Shown here piece after piece: positions 52,242-60,695 of a DNA stretch of 64,000 nt. The DNA lies in the NCBI GenBank assembly GCA_900469625.1, contig UBXV01000027.1:91019-155018 (forward strand). The letters are read 5' to 3'. This DNA comes from Hyphomicrobiales bacterium. GTDB taxonomy: Bacteria; Pseudomonadota; Alphaproteobacteria; Rhizobiales; Rhizobiaceae. A program made the position numbers and the translations under genes. Position 1 is the stretch's first letter, and each line of letters begins with the position of its first letter. Under the pieces are notes generated by a model that saw only the letters and a list, made by a program, of their open reading frames with translations, was not told where the DNA came from and did no database searches.

Positions 52242-52802
52242 TCAGAATCCTGCACCCGGCTGCGCCAGATACGCGAGCTCCGCCGCCGTCGACGTCCGCC
52301 CGACGAAGGCATTGCGATGCGGAAAGCGTCCGAACTGCTCGATCACCTCGCGATGCCGGATCGCATAGTCGATATACATGGGATCGCCGAGTTCGTTGAA
52401 GAGCTTCACCGCCATGGTCTGGTCGACTAGGTTCTCAGAATGCTCGAACGGCATGTAGAAGAACGCCCGCCACTCCGGCTTGACCGCCATGTCGGCACCG
52501 GCGCCGACGGCGAGCTTGGCCTCCCTGAGCGCCAGGCCGTCGGTGGCAAAGGCAAGCGGCGTGCCCCTGTACATGTTGCGCGGCAGCTGATCGAGAAGCA
52601 CGATCGCCGCCAGCCGGTTTTCCGGCGTCGCCCGCCAGATATCGCCGATCTCCCTGGCGAGCGCCAGGTGCGACGCCTGGAAGCGCTGGTAGCAATGCTC
52701 GTCCAGCTCGCGCGTCGGCTTGAACCAGTGGTCGAGCGACAATTCCTCGAACCAGAATTTCAGGACTTCATCCGGAGTGCAGGCCTCAGCGTGATACGTC
52801 AT
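52242..52802 (-). CDS. DUF924 family protein
   Basis: 186 residues, mostly helical: VLKFWFEELSLDHWFKPTRELDEHCYQRFQASHLALAREIGDIWRATPENRLAAIVLLDQLPRNMYRGTPLAFATDGLALREAKLAV then AFFYMPFEHSENLVDQTMAVKLFNELG. This is the DUF924 (PF06041) fold, a TPR-like family of unknown function. GAGGAGCGA before ATG 52802. It lies 91 bp after the BtuC-type permease gene on the same strand, perhaps read through. Confidence 0.9.
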   Translation of the reverse strand: MTYHAEACTPDEVLKFWFEELSLDHWFKPTRELDEHCYQRFQASHLALAREIGDIWRATPENRLAAIVLLDQLPRNMYRGTPLAFATDGLALREAKLAVGAGADMAVKPEWRAFFYMPFEHSENLVDQTMAVKLFNELGDPMYIDYAIRHREVIEQFGRFPHRNAFVGRTSTAAELAYLAQPGAGF

Positions 52803-52892
52803 TCGCTCCTCATGTCTTAAAGTAATCCGATTGCCGCCGGGGAGATGCCCCATGAGATAGGCGGCAATCGCGCCGTGTCCATCCCGATTGCC

Positions 52893-53903
52893 TTACACCA
52901 CCTTGCGCTGCTTCAGAATGGCAATAAAGGCGATGCCGCCGACGAGCCCGGTGACGACGCCGATCGGCATGTCCTCGGGCGCCATGACGACGCGGGAAAA
53001 CAGGTCCGCCCAGATCAGCACCAGGGCGCCGACAAAGGCCGAAAGCGGGATGACCCGGACATTGTCGCTGCCGGCAAACAACCGGACGAAATGCGGCACC
53101 ATCAGGCCGACGAACCCGATCGCGCCCGAAAACGCCACCATCACGCCGGTCAGAAGTGCAGTGACGACGAAGAGCACCAGGCGAAACCGGCGCACGGGAA
53201 TACCGAGCGTCGTCGCCGTCTCGTCGCCCATGGCGAGCGCGTTGATCTCCCGCGCCCGAAGCACCAGATAGCCGAGACAGGCGCAAAGCACCGCGGCGGG
53301 ATAGATGAGGTGCGGCCATTGCGCCAGCCCAAGACCGCCGAGCATCCAGAAGATCACCGTGTGCACCGCACGGGGATCTCCGAGGAAAATCATAAGGTTG
53401 CCGACCGAAGTCAGGGTAAAGGCGACGGCCACGCCCGACAGCACCAGCCTGTCGGCATTGCTGCCGAGCACCCGCGTCACCAATGCGACAAGCGCGGTGG
53501 CGACAAGGGCCCCGGCAAAGGCAAACAGCGGCACCGTGGCAAGGCCGAGGATGAGACCGGTATGCAGCAGCGCTATGATGGCGCCGAGAGCGCCGCCGGA
53601 GGAAACGCCGAGCAGGTGCGGGTCTGCGAGGGGATTGCGGGTGACGGACTGCAGCACGGCGCCGGTCAGCGCCAGCCCCGCGCCCACCAGCCCGGCCAGC
53701 ACGACGCGCGGCAGCCGCACGTCCCACACGATGCTTTCGCGCCCCGCCGACCAGGCGACCTCGACGCTGCCGGGAGACAGTTTCGAGGCGATGATCGACC
53801 AGACGGTCGAAACCGGGATGGGCGCCGAGCCGAGCGAGACGGCGGCGGTGATCGTCAGGCACAACAACAGCAGCGCCGCGAGAATGGCGGTCGTGATCTT
53901 CAC
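52893..53903 (-). CDS. btuC: cobalamin ABC transporter permease (BtuC/FecCD family)
   Basis: 336 residues with about ten membrane helices of the FecCD type (PF01032): RLPRVVLAGLVGAGLALTGAVLQSVTRNPLADPHLLGVSSGGALGA and FSGAIGFVGLMVPHFVRLFAGSDNVRVIPLSAFVGALVLIWADLFSRVV (the coupling-helix GFVGLMVPH). GTG 53903 was chosen; an upstream GTG at 53960 is in frame. Last of the DUF1636-btuD-btuF-btuC run behind a cobalamin riboswitch, so corrinoid import is the likely role rather than iron-siderophore uptake. Confidence 0.85.
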   Translation of the reverse strand: MKITTAILAALLLLCLTITAAVSLGSAPIPVSTVWSIIASKLSPGSVEVAWSAGRESIVWDVRLPRVVLAGLVGAGLALTGAVLQSVTRNPLADPHLLGVSSGGALGAIIALLHTGLILGLATVPLFAFAGALVATALVALVTRVLGSNADRLVLSGVAVAFTLTSVGNLMIFLGDPRAVHTVIFWMLGGLGLAQWPHLIYPAAVLCACLGYLVLRAREINALAMGDETATTLGIPVRRFRLVLFVVTALLTGVMVAFSGAIGFVGLMVPHFVRLFAGSDNVRVIPLSAFVGALVLIWADLFSRVVMAPEDMPIGVVTGLVGGIAFIAILKQRKVV

Positions 53904-54034
53904 AGTCCGTCCCAGATCCTGGATTGCCGATAGGGGGCGGACGTGAGCCGCATCGCACACGCCCGCATGTTATCCCCGAGGTCGATATCCCCGGGGTCGA
54001 TGCCGACCTTGGGGATCCTGCGCCAGCCGGTCGC

Positions 54035-54988
54035 TTACATCGCCTGCCCGTGAAACGCCTTGGCAAGGCGGGCGATGGCATCGATGTTGCGCGGGCCGGG
54101 CGTCGCCTCGACATAGTCGAGCACCACGAAGCGGTCGTTCTTGACGGCATCGATCGCCTTGAAGGCGGGATTGCTTTTCATGAAGGCGATCTTCTGCTCG
54201 GCGGTCACCTCGCCGTAGTTGACGATCACCACCACCTCCGGGTTCTTGTCGATCACCGGCTCCCAGGAAATCTCGGTCCAGCTCTTCTCCACGTCGTCCA
54301 TGACGTTGACGCCGCCGGCCGCCTCGATCATCGCTGTGGGTATGCCGAAGCGACCCGACGTGAACGGCTTCTCCTCGCCGGAATCATAGACGAAGACGCG
54401 CGTCGGCCGCTCGATCGCACCCACATCCGCAGTGATCTTGTCGAGATCGCGGCGATAGCCGTCGACGAGCGCCTTGGCCTGGTCCTCGACGCCGAAGATC
54501 AGGCCGAGATTGAGCAGGTCGACGAACATGTCGTCCATCGTTGGCTTGCCCTTGGCCATGATGTGGATGCAGGATTCCGTCAGCTCGTAGACATTGATCT
54601 TGAAAGGCTGAAGCGTGTCCGGCGTGACCTCGCCGCCGACCTTCATGCCGTAGTTCCAGCCGGCGAAGTAGAAGTCGGCATCCGCATTGAGCAGCACTTC
54701 CTTGGTCGGGTATTTTTCCGAAAGCTCCGGCAGCGCCTTGACGCCTTCGCGCAGCTTTTCATCCAGTGTCTTCCAGCCGGAGACCCCGGTATAGCCGACC
54801 ATGCGGTCCTGCAGCTTCAGGGCCAGCATCATTTCGGTGAGGTTGACGTCGTTGGAGACGCCGCGCTTGGGTGCTGCATCGAAGGTCACGTCGCGATTGC
54901 AGCTCTTGACGGTGACGGGATAGGCGAGCGCCGGCGTGGCGGCGAGCGTCAGCAGCAAAAGGGCTGAACCGGCAAAAAAGGTCTTCAT
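54035..54988 (-). CDS. btuF: cobalamin-type ABC transporter substrate-binding protein (BtuF/FecB family)
   Basis: 317 residues: signal peptide (FFAGSALLLLTLAATPALA), then a type III periplasmic binding fold (PF01497): FDAAPKRGVSNDVNLTEMMLALKLQDRMVGYTGVSG, LNADADFYFAG, DIVV-type NPEVVVIVNYGE. Its start overlaps the end of btuD by 4 nt. Placed behind a cobalamin riboswitch with BtuC- and BtuD-type genes. The ligand is probably a corrinoid, though some homologues bind siderophores. Confidence 0.85.
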   Translation of the reverse strand: MKTFFAGSALLLLTLAATPALAYPVTVKSCNRDVTFDAAPKRGVSNDVNLTEMMLALKLQDRMVGYTGVSGWKTLDEKLREGVKALPELSEKYPTKEVLLNADADFYFAGWNYGMKVGGEVTPDTLQPFKINVYELTESCIHIMAKGKPTMDDMFVDLLNLGLIFGVEDQAKALVDGYRRDLDKITADVGAIERPTRVFVYDSGEEKPFTSGRFGIPTAMIEAAGGVNVMDDVEKSWTEISWEPVIDKNPEVVVIVNYGEVTAEQKIAFMKSNPAFKAIDAVKNDRFVVLDYVEATPGPRNIDAIARLAKAFHGQAM

Positions 54989-55791
54989 GAAATCAATTCC
55001 TGTCGAGCGAGTGAAAAGGAAAAACGCGCGCCGTTGGTAACGGCGTTGCTGTGCGCGGTGGCGGTGACGCCGAAGGCGGAGGAAAGCGCCTGCGGGTTGA
55101 GCACGTCTTCCGGCGCGCCGAAGACCGTCATGCGGCCCTCCGTCAGGATCGCCACGTCGGTGGCGAATTCGGCAGCCAGGTTGATGTCGTGCAGCGTCGT
55201 GACGATCGTCAGCTGCAGCGTCTGCAGCAGCTCGAGGATTTCGAGCTGGTGACGGATGTCGAGATGATTGGTCGGTTCGTCGAGGATGATGACGCGCGGC
55301 TCCTGGGCGAGCGCCCGGGCAATCAGCACGCGTTGCTTCTCGCCGCCCGAAAGCGTCGAGAATTGCCGCCCGGCAAGCTGGGTGAGATCGAGATGCTCGA
55401 GCGCATGCGCCACCGTCTCGCGGTCACGGGCAGTCCAGCCGCTCATGCCCTCACGCCTGGGGATGCGGCCCATCATCACCACGTCACGCACGCTGAAGGG
55501 AAAATCGCTCGGCATTTCCTGCAGCACGACGGCGATGATCCTGGCCGCCTCGCGCGCCGTCATCGACCAGACGTCGACGCCATCGACCTCGACCACGCCG
55601 GCCGTCGGCCGGGCCGAGCGATAGAGGCAGCGCAACAGCGAGGTCTTGCCGGCACCGTTCGGGCCGAGAATGGCAAGCCGGCTGCCGGGCGCAATGGCAA
55701 AATCCACCTCGCGGACGAGCTTCAGGTCCGGGCGTGGGCCCCAGTCCAGGCAGCGAACCCGAAGGCCGGCCCCTCTTGCGGTGCAACTCAT
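54985..55791 (-). CDS. btuD: cobalamin-type ABC transporter ATPase (BtuD/FecE family)
   Basis: 268 residues: Walker A GPNGAGKTS (about 44-52), Q-loop VVLQEMPSD, signature LSGGEKQRV (about 150), Walker B VIILDEPTNHLD and H-loop TTLHDIN. This is the iron/B12 type ATPase. It is the second gene after the cobalamin riboswitch, 22 bp after DUF1636. The C-terminus (ALSSAFGVTATAHSNAV) is family-typical. Confidence 0.9.
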   Translation of the reverse strand: MSCTARGAGLRVRCLDWGPRPDLKLVREVDFAIAPGSRLAILGPNGAGKTSLLRCLYRSARPTAGVVEVDGVDVWSMTAREAARIIAVVLQEMPSDFPFSVRDVVMMGRIPRREGMSGWTARDRETVAHALEHLDLTQLAGRQFSTLSGGEKQRVLIARALAQEPRVIILDEPTNHLDIRHQLEILELLQTLQLTIVTTLHDINLAAEFATDVAILTEGRMTVFGAPEDVLNPQALSSAFGVTATAHSNAVTNGARFSFSLARQELIS

Positions 55792-55813
55792 CGGCTCGTC
55801 CCCCCGTGCGCAC

Positions 55814-56188
55814 TCATTGGAAGTGCCCGCCGCTGTCTTCTGAGACGAGCAGCGCTGCCGGAATGCGCGCCCGCGTCATGCCGTCATCGCGCCCGGCATA
55901 GGTCGTCGCAAAGGAGACGAGATCGTCGATATCCTCATCGGGCGAGATGTCGCCGAAAAGATAGGTCGCCTTTCCGGTGGCCTGGAAGGCGACGGTGCAG
56001 GGCCTGGTGCAGCCCGCCATGCAGACTGTGCCGGCAATGGAAAAATCCCGGTCAAGCGGCGCGCCGAGGGCCGCGATGCTGCGGTTCAGCCGCTGGATGA
56101 GATCCGCGCCCGGGCGGCAGGGGCCGCCGGTGAAGCGGCAATCGGTGCAGACCGTTATCTTGTGCTGTCGGGATGCCGGTGTCGCCAT
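55814..56188 (-). CDS. DUF1636 metal/Fe-S-type protein of the cobalamin uptake operon
   Basis: 124 residues: ITVCTDCRFTGGPCRPGADLIQRLNRSIAA, then IAGTVCMAGCTRPCTVAFQATGKATYLFGDISP. This matches DUF1636 (PF07845), thioredoxin-like with four to six cysteines (C-x2-C, C-x3-C-x3-C) able to bind a 2Fe-2S cluster or a metal. It is the first gene after the cobalamin riboswitch. DUF1636 genes are frequently found with cobalamin genes; the function is not established. Confidence 0.82.
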   Translation of the reverse strand: MATPASRQHKITVCTDCRFTGGPCRPGADLIQRLNRSIAALGAPLDRDFSIAGTVCMAGCTRPCTVAFQATGKATYLFGDISPDEDIDDLVSFATTYAGRDDGMTRARIPAALLVSEDSGGHFQ

Positions 56189-56311
56189 GCTTGCTCTCCG
56201 CCGGAGCGGGCCGGAGAGAATGTGGCATAGCGATGTGATGACGGATGGCCGTCGCGCAAAAACCAGTTCTTGTCCATCGGAACACCCCGTCCGTTGTGGT
56301 TGATCGGTTCG

Positions 56312-56500
56312 ATGGCAGGTCTCCTGGCTCGCGGGTCTCTGCGCATCCACGTCTTCCCGGCTTAACGCCAGTGACAGGGTGTGAATGCGCTTTCCGCTCA
56401 CAGTTGCGGGGGCAGCCACGGTTTCGGCCCCTATTGGGTCGTCCGCTCCGTGTTCCCTTTTCAGCCGCTTGCGCATTGTCGCGCTCACAGCACCATCACG
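56312..56500 (-). ncRNA. cobalamin (B12) riboswitch
   Basis: Minus-strand landmarks in order: an AAAAGGGAAC element (56452-56461), the CCCAATAGGGG-type loop, the conserved core GCTGCCCCCGCAACTGTGAGCGG (56394-56416), then GGGAAGAC (about 56370) and GAGCCAGGAGACCTGCC (56314-56330), the typical 3' end. It lies 124 nt before the DUF1636 start and should shut off the uptake operon when adenosylcobalamin is plentiful. 5' boundary approximate. Confidence 0.92.
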
Positions 56501-56594
56501 CCCTTCGTCGCACACTTCGACGGAGGTGACAACCGGCGGGACGGGTCGGCTCGGGCCTATCAACATGCGGCATATTTTCATGTCGTTTAGTTAT

Positions 56595-56607
56595 GTAATA
56601 CCATTAC
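56595..56607. promoter_or_regulatory. GTAAT-N3-ATTAC inverted repeat upstream of the riboswitch
   Basis: A perfect 5-bp inverted repeat around ACC in an AT-rich stretch (56580-56640) where the promoter of the riboswitch operon is expected. Possibly part of a metal-regulator operator; short and uncertain. Confidence 0.25.
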
Positions 56608-56874
56608 GGCATGCAAGCCTAAAATACCTTTGTCGGGATGATGTCGACGCTCGGTTATCGGGCCGCATTGCCGAGCCGGCACGCCTCACCCTGACGACGA
56701 AAGGCTCGAGCTTCCCTTACGTGAACAGACGAACGCTACGTCCAGGCGATCGGCGGAATGAACGACGTGCGCAGCCGACGCAAAGCGCAGCGCTGCAGCA
56801 CGTCGTGGGCCCGACGAAGGGATAACGACGGCGGGACTTGCCGACCGGTCTGGCGGTGCGCCGCCCGCCTCCCG

Positions 56875-56891
56875 GTAACGTCGTCCGTTAC
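56875..56891. promoter_or_regulatory. GTAACG-N5-CGTTAC inverted repeat before aspT
   Basis: A perfect inverted repeat followed by TGTTACGTAC, about 190 bp before the first aspT start. It may bind a regulator of the aspT-aspD genes. The stretch 56608-57083 has no gene I can support. Confidence 0.35.
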
Positions 56892-57083
56892 TGTTACGTA
56901 CTTGAAGACAGCCACAATCAGTGATGTGCTTCCGGATGAAAAGACCGTGCATCAGCAGACGCGCAACGACGTGGGCCGAGCTTGCCCGAGATCGCGCGGC
57001 AGCGAAACGAATGCGCCTGCGACGTAGCATCGAGCCTGTCCGCGTACCTCCCGAATACGACGAGTTTCTTGAAGGGGATGACG

Positions 57084-58787
57084 GTGAATCCGATAGACTT
57101 TTTCGTTGATACCCTGCGTACCTATCCGCCGGTCGCCGTTTTTCTGGCGCTCGGCATCGGCTTTCTGATCGGTCCGATCAAGATCGCCGGGTTCAATCTC
57201 GGAAATGTCACGGCCACGCTTCTGGCCGGCGTCGTCATCGGACAGCTGGGGATCCAGGTTTCGGGCGACCTGAAGTCGACCCTGTTCCTCCTCTTCCTGT
57301 TTGCCGTCGGCTACGGTGTCGGTCCGCAATTCGTTCGCGGCCTGAGCACGGATGGGCCGAAGCAGATCCTCTTTGCGCTTTCGGTCCTCGTGCTGTGCCT
57401 GATCGTGCCCTATCTGTGCGCGCTCGTTGCCGGCCTGCCGCTTGGCTACGGCGCCGGCATGTATGCGGGTTCGCAGACGATTTCGGCGGCGATCGGCGTT
57501 GCCAGCGACCAGATCAACGCGATGGGGCTGACGCCCGAACAGGCCAAGACCTATACCGACCAGATCCCGATCGCCTATGCGGTCACCTATATCTGGGGCA
57601 CGATCGGCTCGGCCATCATCCTGGCCCAGCTCGGACCCAAGATGCTCGGCATCGACCTGCCGGCCGCCTGCCGGGAGTATGAGGCAAAGCTCGGTGGCGG
57701 CACCGTGGCGAGCGAACCGGGGATCACCCACGCCTATCACGACTTCGGCCTGAGGGCCTATCGCGTCGACGAGGCAAGCGGGCTCACGGGAACGCCGGTC
57801 AGGAACCTGCTTCCCGGCATCCGCGTCTTCGTCGAGCGCGTGCGTCGCGGCGGCCAGATCATCGAGGCGGACGGCAACACCGTGCTGCAGCCGGGCGACG
57901 TCGTCGCCTTCTCGGGCCGGCGCGCCCTGCTCGTCGAACACCTCGATTCCAAGCTCCTCGAGGTCGAGGACAAGGAACTGCTCAACGCCGAGGCCGAGGT
58001 GCTCGACGTCTACGTGACGAGCAAGGCGCTCGCCGGCAAGACGCTTGCCGAAGTCAGCACCATGGACTGGGCGCGCGGCGTCTACGCCCGCAAGATCATT
58101 CGCTCACTGGTCGAGATCCCGGTGCTGCCGGGAACGACCGTCGAACGGGGCGACATCGTCACCATCGGCGGCGCCAAGGCCCATGTCGAAGCGGCGATCA
58201 AGGCGCTGGGCTTTGCCGATCGCCCGGTCGAGACCACCGACATCGCCTTCCTCGGCTGGGGTCTCTTCATCGGCGCCATGATCGGCGCCCTGACGATCAC
58301 CATCGGCGGCATACCCATCGGCCTTTCGACCTCGGGCGGCGCGCTGCTTGCCGGCCTCGTCCTTGGGTGGCTGCGCACCACCTACCCTGCCTTCGGCCGC
58401 ATTCCGAGCCCCGCCCTCTGGCTCCTCAATACGCTGGGCCTCAACATCTTCATCGCCGTCGTCGGCATCGGCGCCGGCCCCGGCTTCGTCGCCGGCTTGC
58501 AGGAAGTCGGCATATCCCTCCTGATCTGGGGCATCGTGGCGACCTCCGTACCGATGATCGCCTCGGTGCTGCTCGGCCACTACGTGTTCCGCTTCCATCC
58601 GGCGATCCTGTTTGGCGCCTGTGCCGGCGTGCGCACGACGACGGCCGCGCTCGGCATGATCCAGGAGGCTGCCAAGAGCAAGGTGCCGGCACTTGGCTAC
58701 GGCATGCCCTATGCCATCGGCAATACGCTTCTGACCATCTTCGGCCTGGTCATCGTCATCATGCTGGCTCCGTCAGGCGGGCCATGA
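57084..58787 (+). CDS. aspT: aspartate:alanine exchanger family transporter (AspT), first copy
   Basis: 567 residues. Two membrane halves, about 10-175 and 380-565, each of the AspT duplication type (FLALGIGFLIGPIKIAGFNLGNVTATLLAGVVIGQLGI; FHPAILFGACAGVRTTTAALGMIQEAAKSKVPALGYGMPYAIGNTLLTI), flank two TrkA-C/RCK-C cytoplasmic domains (about 205-365). AspT exchanges aspartate in for alanine out, making a membrane potential when coupled with aspartate decarboxylation. Start is GTG 57084, 6 nt after AAGGGG; ATG 57078 would overlap that site. The next gene, 55 bp on, is aspD. Confidence 0.9.
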   Translation: MNPIDFFVDTLRTYPPVAVFLALGIGFLIGPIKIAGFNLGNVTATLLAGVVIGQLGIQVSGDLKSTLFLLFLFAVGYGVGPQFVRGLSTDGPKQILFALSVLVLCLIVPYLCALVAGLPLGYGAGMYAGSQTISAAIGVASDQINAMGLTPEQAKTYTDQIPIAYAVTYIWGTIGSAIILAQLGPKMLGIDLPAACREYEAKLGGGTVASEPGITHAYHDFGLRAYRVDEASGLTGTPVRNLLPGIRVFVERVRRGGQIIEADGNTVLQPGDVVAFSGRRALLVEHLDSKLLEVEDKELLNAEAEVLDVYVTSKALAGKTLAEVSTMDWARGVYARKIIRSLVEIPVLPGTTVERGDIVTIGGAKAHVEAAIKALGFADRPVETTDIAFLGWGLFIGAMIGALTITIGGIPIGLSTSGGALLAGLVLGWLRTTYPAFGRIPSPALWLLNTLGLNIFIAVVGIGAGPGFVAGLQEVGISLLIWGIVATSVPMIASVLLGHYVFRFHPAILFGACAGVRTTTAALGMIQEAAKSKVPALGYGMPYAIGNTLLTIFGLVIVIMLAPSGGP

Positions 58788-58842
58788 GTTCGAGACAAAC
58801 GTTCAAAGACACAAGACAACTTCGATTAGGGGAGTGTGATTC

Positions 58843-60495
58843 ATGTTGGACAGAAAATTCTACGACAGTCTATCCGAGCTCAGCCCGTTCGAGATCAAGG
58901 ACGAGCTGATCAAGCTCGCCAGGACGAACGCCGAAAAATCCGCCAAGGCATTCCTCAATGCCGGGCGCGGCAACCCCAACTGGACGGCGACCAGGGCGCG
59001 TGAAGCGTTCTTCCTGCTCGGCCAGTTCGCCATCACCGAGGCCAAGCGCACCTCCTTTGATCCGAAGGCGGGCGTGGCCGGCATGCCGGCGCGCGACGGC
59101 GCCTATCAACGGTTCCAGAAGTGGATCAAGAAGCAGCTCCAGATGGCCGCCCACTGGGACGAGGAAGACGACGGCGAACTGCCGGCCAAGACGCTTTCCG
59201 ATGCCGTCGAATACGCCATCCGCGCCTTCAACTTCGACGCGGACGCCTTCGTGCACGAGCTCACCGACAGCATCATCGGCGACAACTACCCCGTTCCCGA
59301 CCGGGCGCTCTACCACAATGAGAGGATCACCCACGAATACCTGATGTGGGCGATGTGCGCGGGCTTCAGGCCCGACGCGAAATTCGACCTCTATCCGGTC
59401 GAGGGCGGCACCGCCGCCATGTGCTACATCTTCAAGGCGCTGAAGAACGCGCGCCTGCTCAACGCCGGCGACACGATCGCGCTCGGCACGCCGATCTTCA
59501 CGCCCTATCTCGAAATGCCGGAACTGGAGGATTACGACCTCAAGACCGTGCATATGAGCGCGGAGCAGGAGGACCGGTTCCAGTTCACTGACGAAGACAT
59601 CAAGGCGCTGGAAGACCCCAAGGTGAAGGCGTTGTTCCTGGTCAACCCGGGCAACCCGTCTGCCGCCGCACTCGATCCCGATACGATCGGGCGCCTGGTC
59701 AACTTCGTCAACACCAAGCGGCCGGATCTGATGATCCTGACCGACGACGTCTACGGCACCTTCGTGCCCGGCTTCCAGTCGCTGCTCGGCCACCTGCCGC
59801 ACAACACCATCGGCGTCTACTCCTACTCGAAATACTTCGGTTGCACCGGCTGGCGGCTGGGCGTGATCGCGGTTGCCCAGGACAACATCTTCGACAAGAT
59901 GATCAAGGCGCATCCCGAGCCGCTGCAGAAGGTCCTGGAAAAGCGCTACAAGGCGATGACGCAGACGCCCCGCGCCGTCAAGTTCATCGACCGCATCGTC
60001 GCCGACAGCCGCGACGTGGCGCTCAACCACACCGCCGGCCTCTCGCTGCCGCAGCAGGTGATGATGTCGCTGTTCAGCCTGGTCGAACTGCAGGATGTCG
60101 ACAAGCTCTACCAGAAGGCCTGCATCGCGATCTGCACCAAGCGGTTCCGCAATCTGGTCGACGGCATGGGCATAGAATCGAACCCCGGCATCTATTTCGA
60201 CCACTATTACGGGATCATCGATTTCGAGTTCTGGCTGCGCAAATATGTCGGCCAGGACGTGGTCGACTGGGTCAAGGAGAACATCCACCCGCTCGACATC
60301 CCCTTCCGGCTGGCCGAGGACTACGGCATCGTTCTCCTGAACGGTTCGGGTTTCGATGCTCCGAACTGGTCGGCGCGCGTCTCCTTCGCCAACCTCAACG
60401 ACGATGCCTATACCCAGATCGGCAGTGCCGTGCGTTCCGTGGCGCGTGGTTACGTTCAGGCCTATCGGGCGTCGAAGGGTCTTCCGATCAGTTGA
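58843..60495 (+). CDS. aspD: aspartate 4-decarboxylase (AspD; bifunctional with aspartate transaminase)
   Basis: 550 residues, long enough for the AspD type, which carries an extra N-terminal region compared with ordinary aspartate aminotransferases. Landmarks are the PLP-site segments GGTAAMCYIFKAL, LVNPGNPSAAALD (NPG-N), LTDDVYGTF, and the Schiff-base lysine in SYSKYFGCTGWRLGV (about residue 330). It converts L-aspartate to L-alanine and CO2, consuming a cytoplasmic proton. It is flanked by two aspT genes (55 bp upstream, 200 bp downstream). RBS AGGGGAGTG before ATG 58843. Confidence 0.92.
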   Translation: MLDRKFYDSLSELSPFEIKDELIKLARTNAEKSAKAFLNAGRGNPNWTATRAREAFFLLGQFAITEAKRTSFDPKAGVAGMPARDGAYQRFQKWIKKQLQMAAHWDEEDDGELPAKTLSDAVEYAIRAFNFDADAFVHELTDSIIGDNYPVPDRALYHNERITHEYLMWAMCAGFRPDAKFDLYPVEGGTAAMCYIFKALKNARLLNAGDTIALGTPIFTPYLEMPELEDYDLKTVHMSAEQEDRFQFTDEDIKALEDPKVKALFLVNPGNPSAAALDPDTIGRLVNFVNTKRPDLMILTDDVYGTFVPGFQSLLGHLPHNTIGVYSYSKYFGCTGWRLGVIAVAQDNIFDKMIKAHPEPLQKVLEKRYKAMTQTPRAVKFIDRIVADSRDVALNHTAGLSLPQQVMMSLFSLVELQDVDKLYQKACIAICTKRFRNLVDGMGIESNPGIYFDHYYGIIDFEFWLRKYVGQDVVDWVKENIHPLDIPFRLAEDYGIVLLNGSGFDAPNWSARVSFANLNDDAYTQIGSAVRSVARGYVQAYRASKGLPIS

Positions 60496-60695
60496 TCGCA
60501 CGACGATGCCGGCCGCCGAGAGGTGGCCGGCGGCGGCGCCTCCCTCGCCTCGCTTGAAAGCCTCGTTTCGTCGACCGCGTTCCCGCGCGACCGAAAACCT
60601 GTCGCGGGCTGCGGCCGACCCATACCGTAGAATGCCCATCCCCATTCGGCGCGCGGCCCACCGGCCTCAGGCGCGCAACATCGAAGGATCGTCAC

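Noticed and set aside
52893..55791. Iron-siderophore ABC transporter
   Set aside because: The sequence family alone allows it, but the operon begins with a cobalamin riboswitch, which points to corrinoid uptake.
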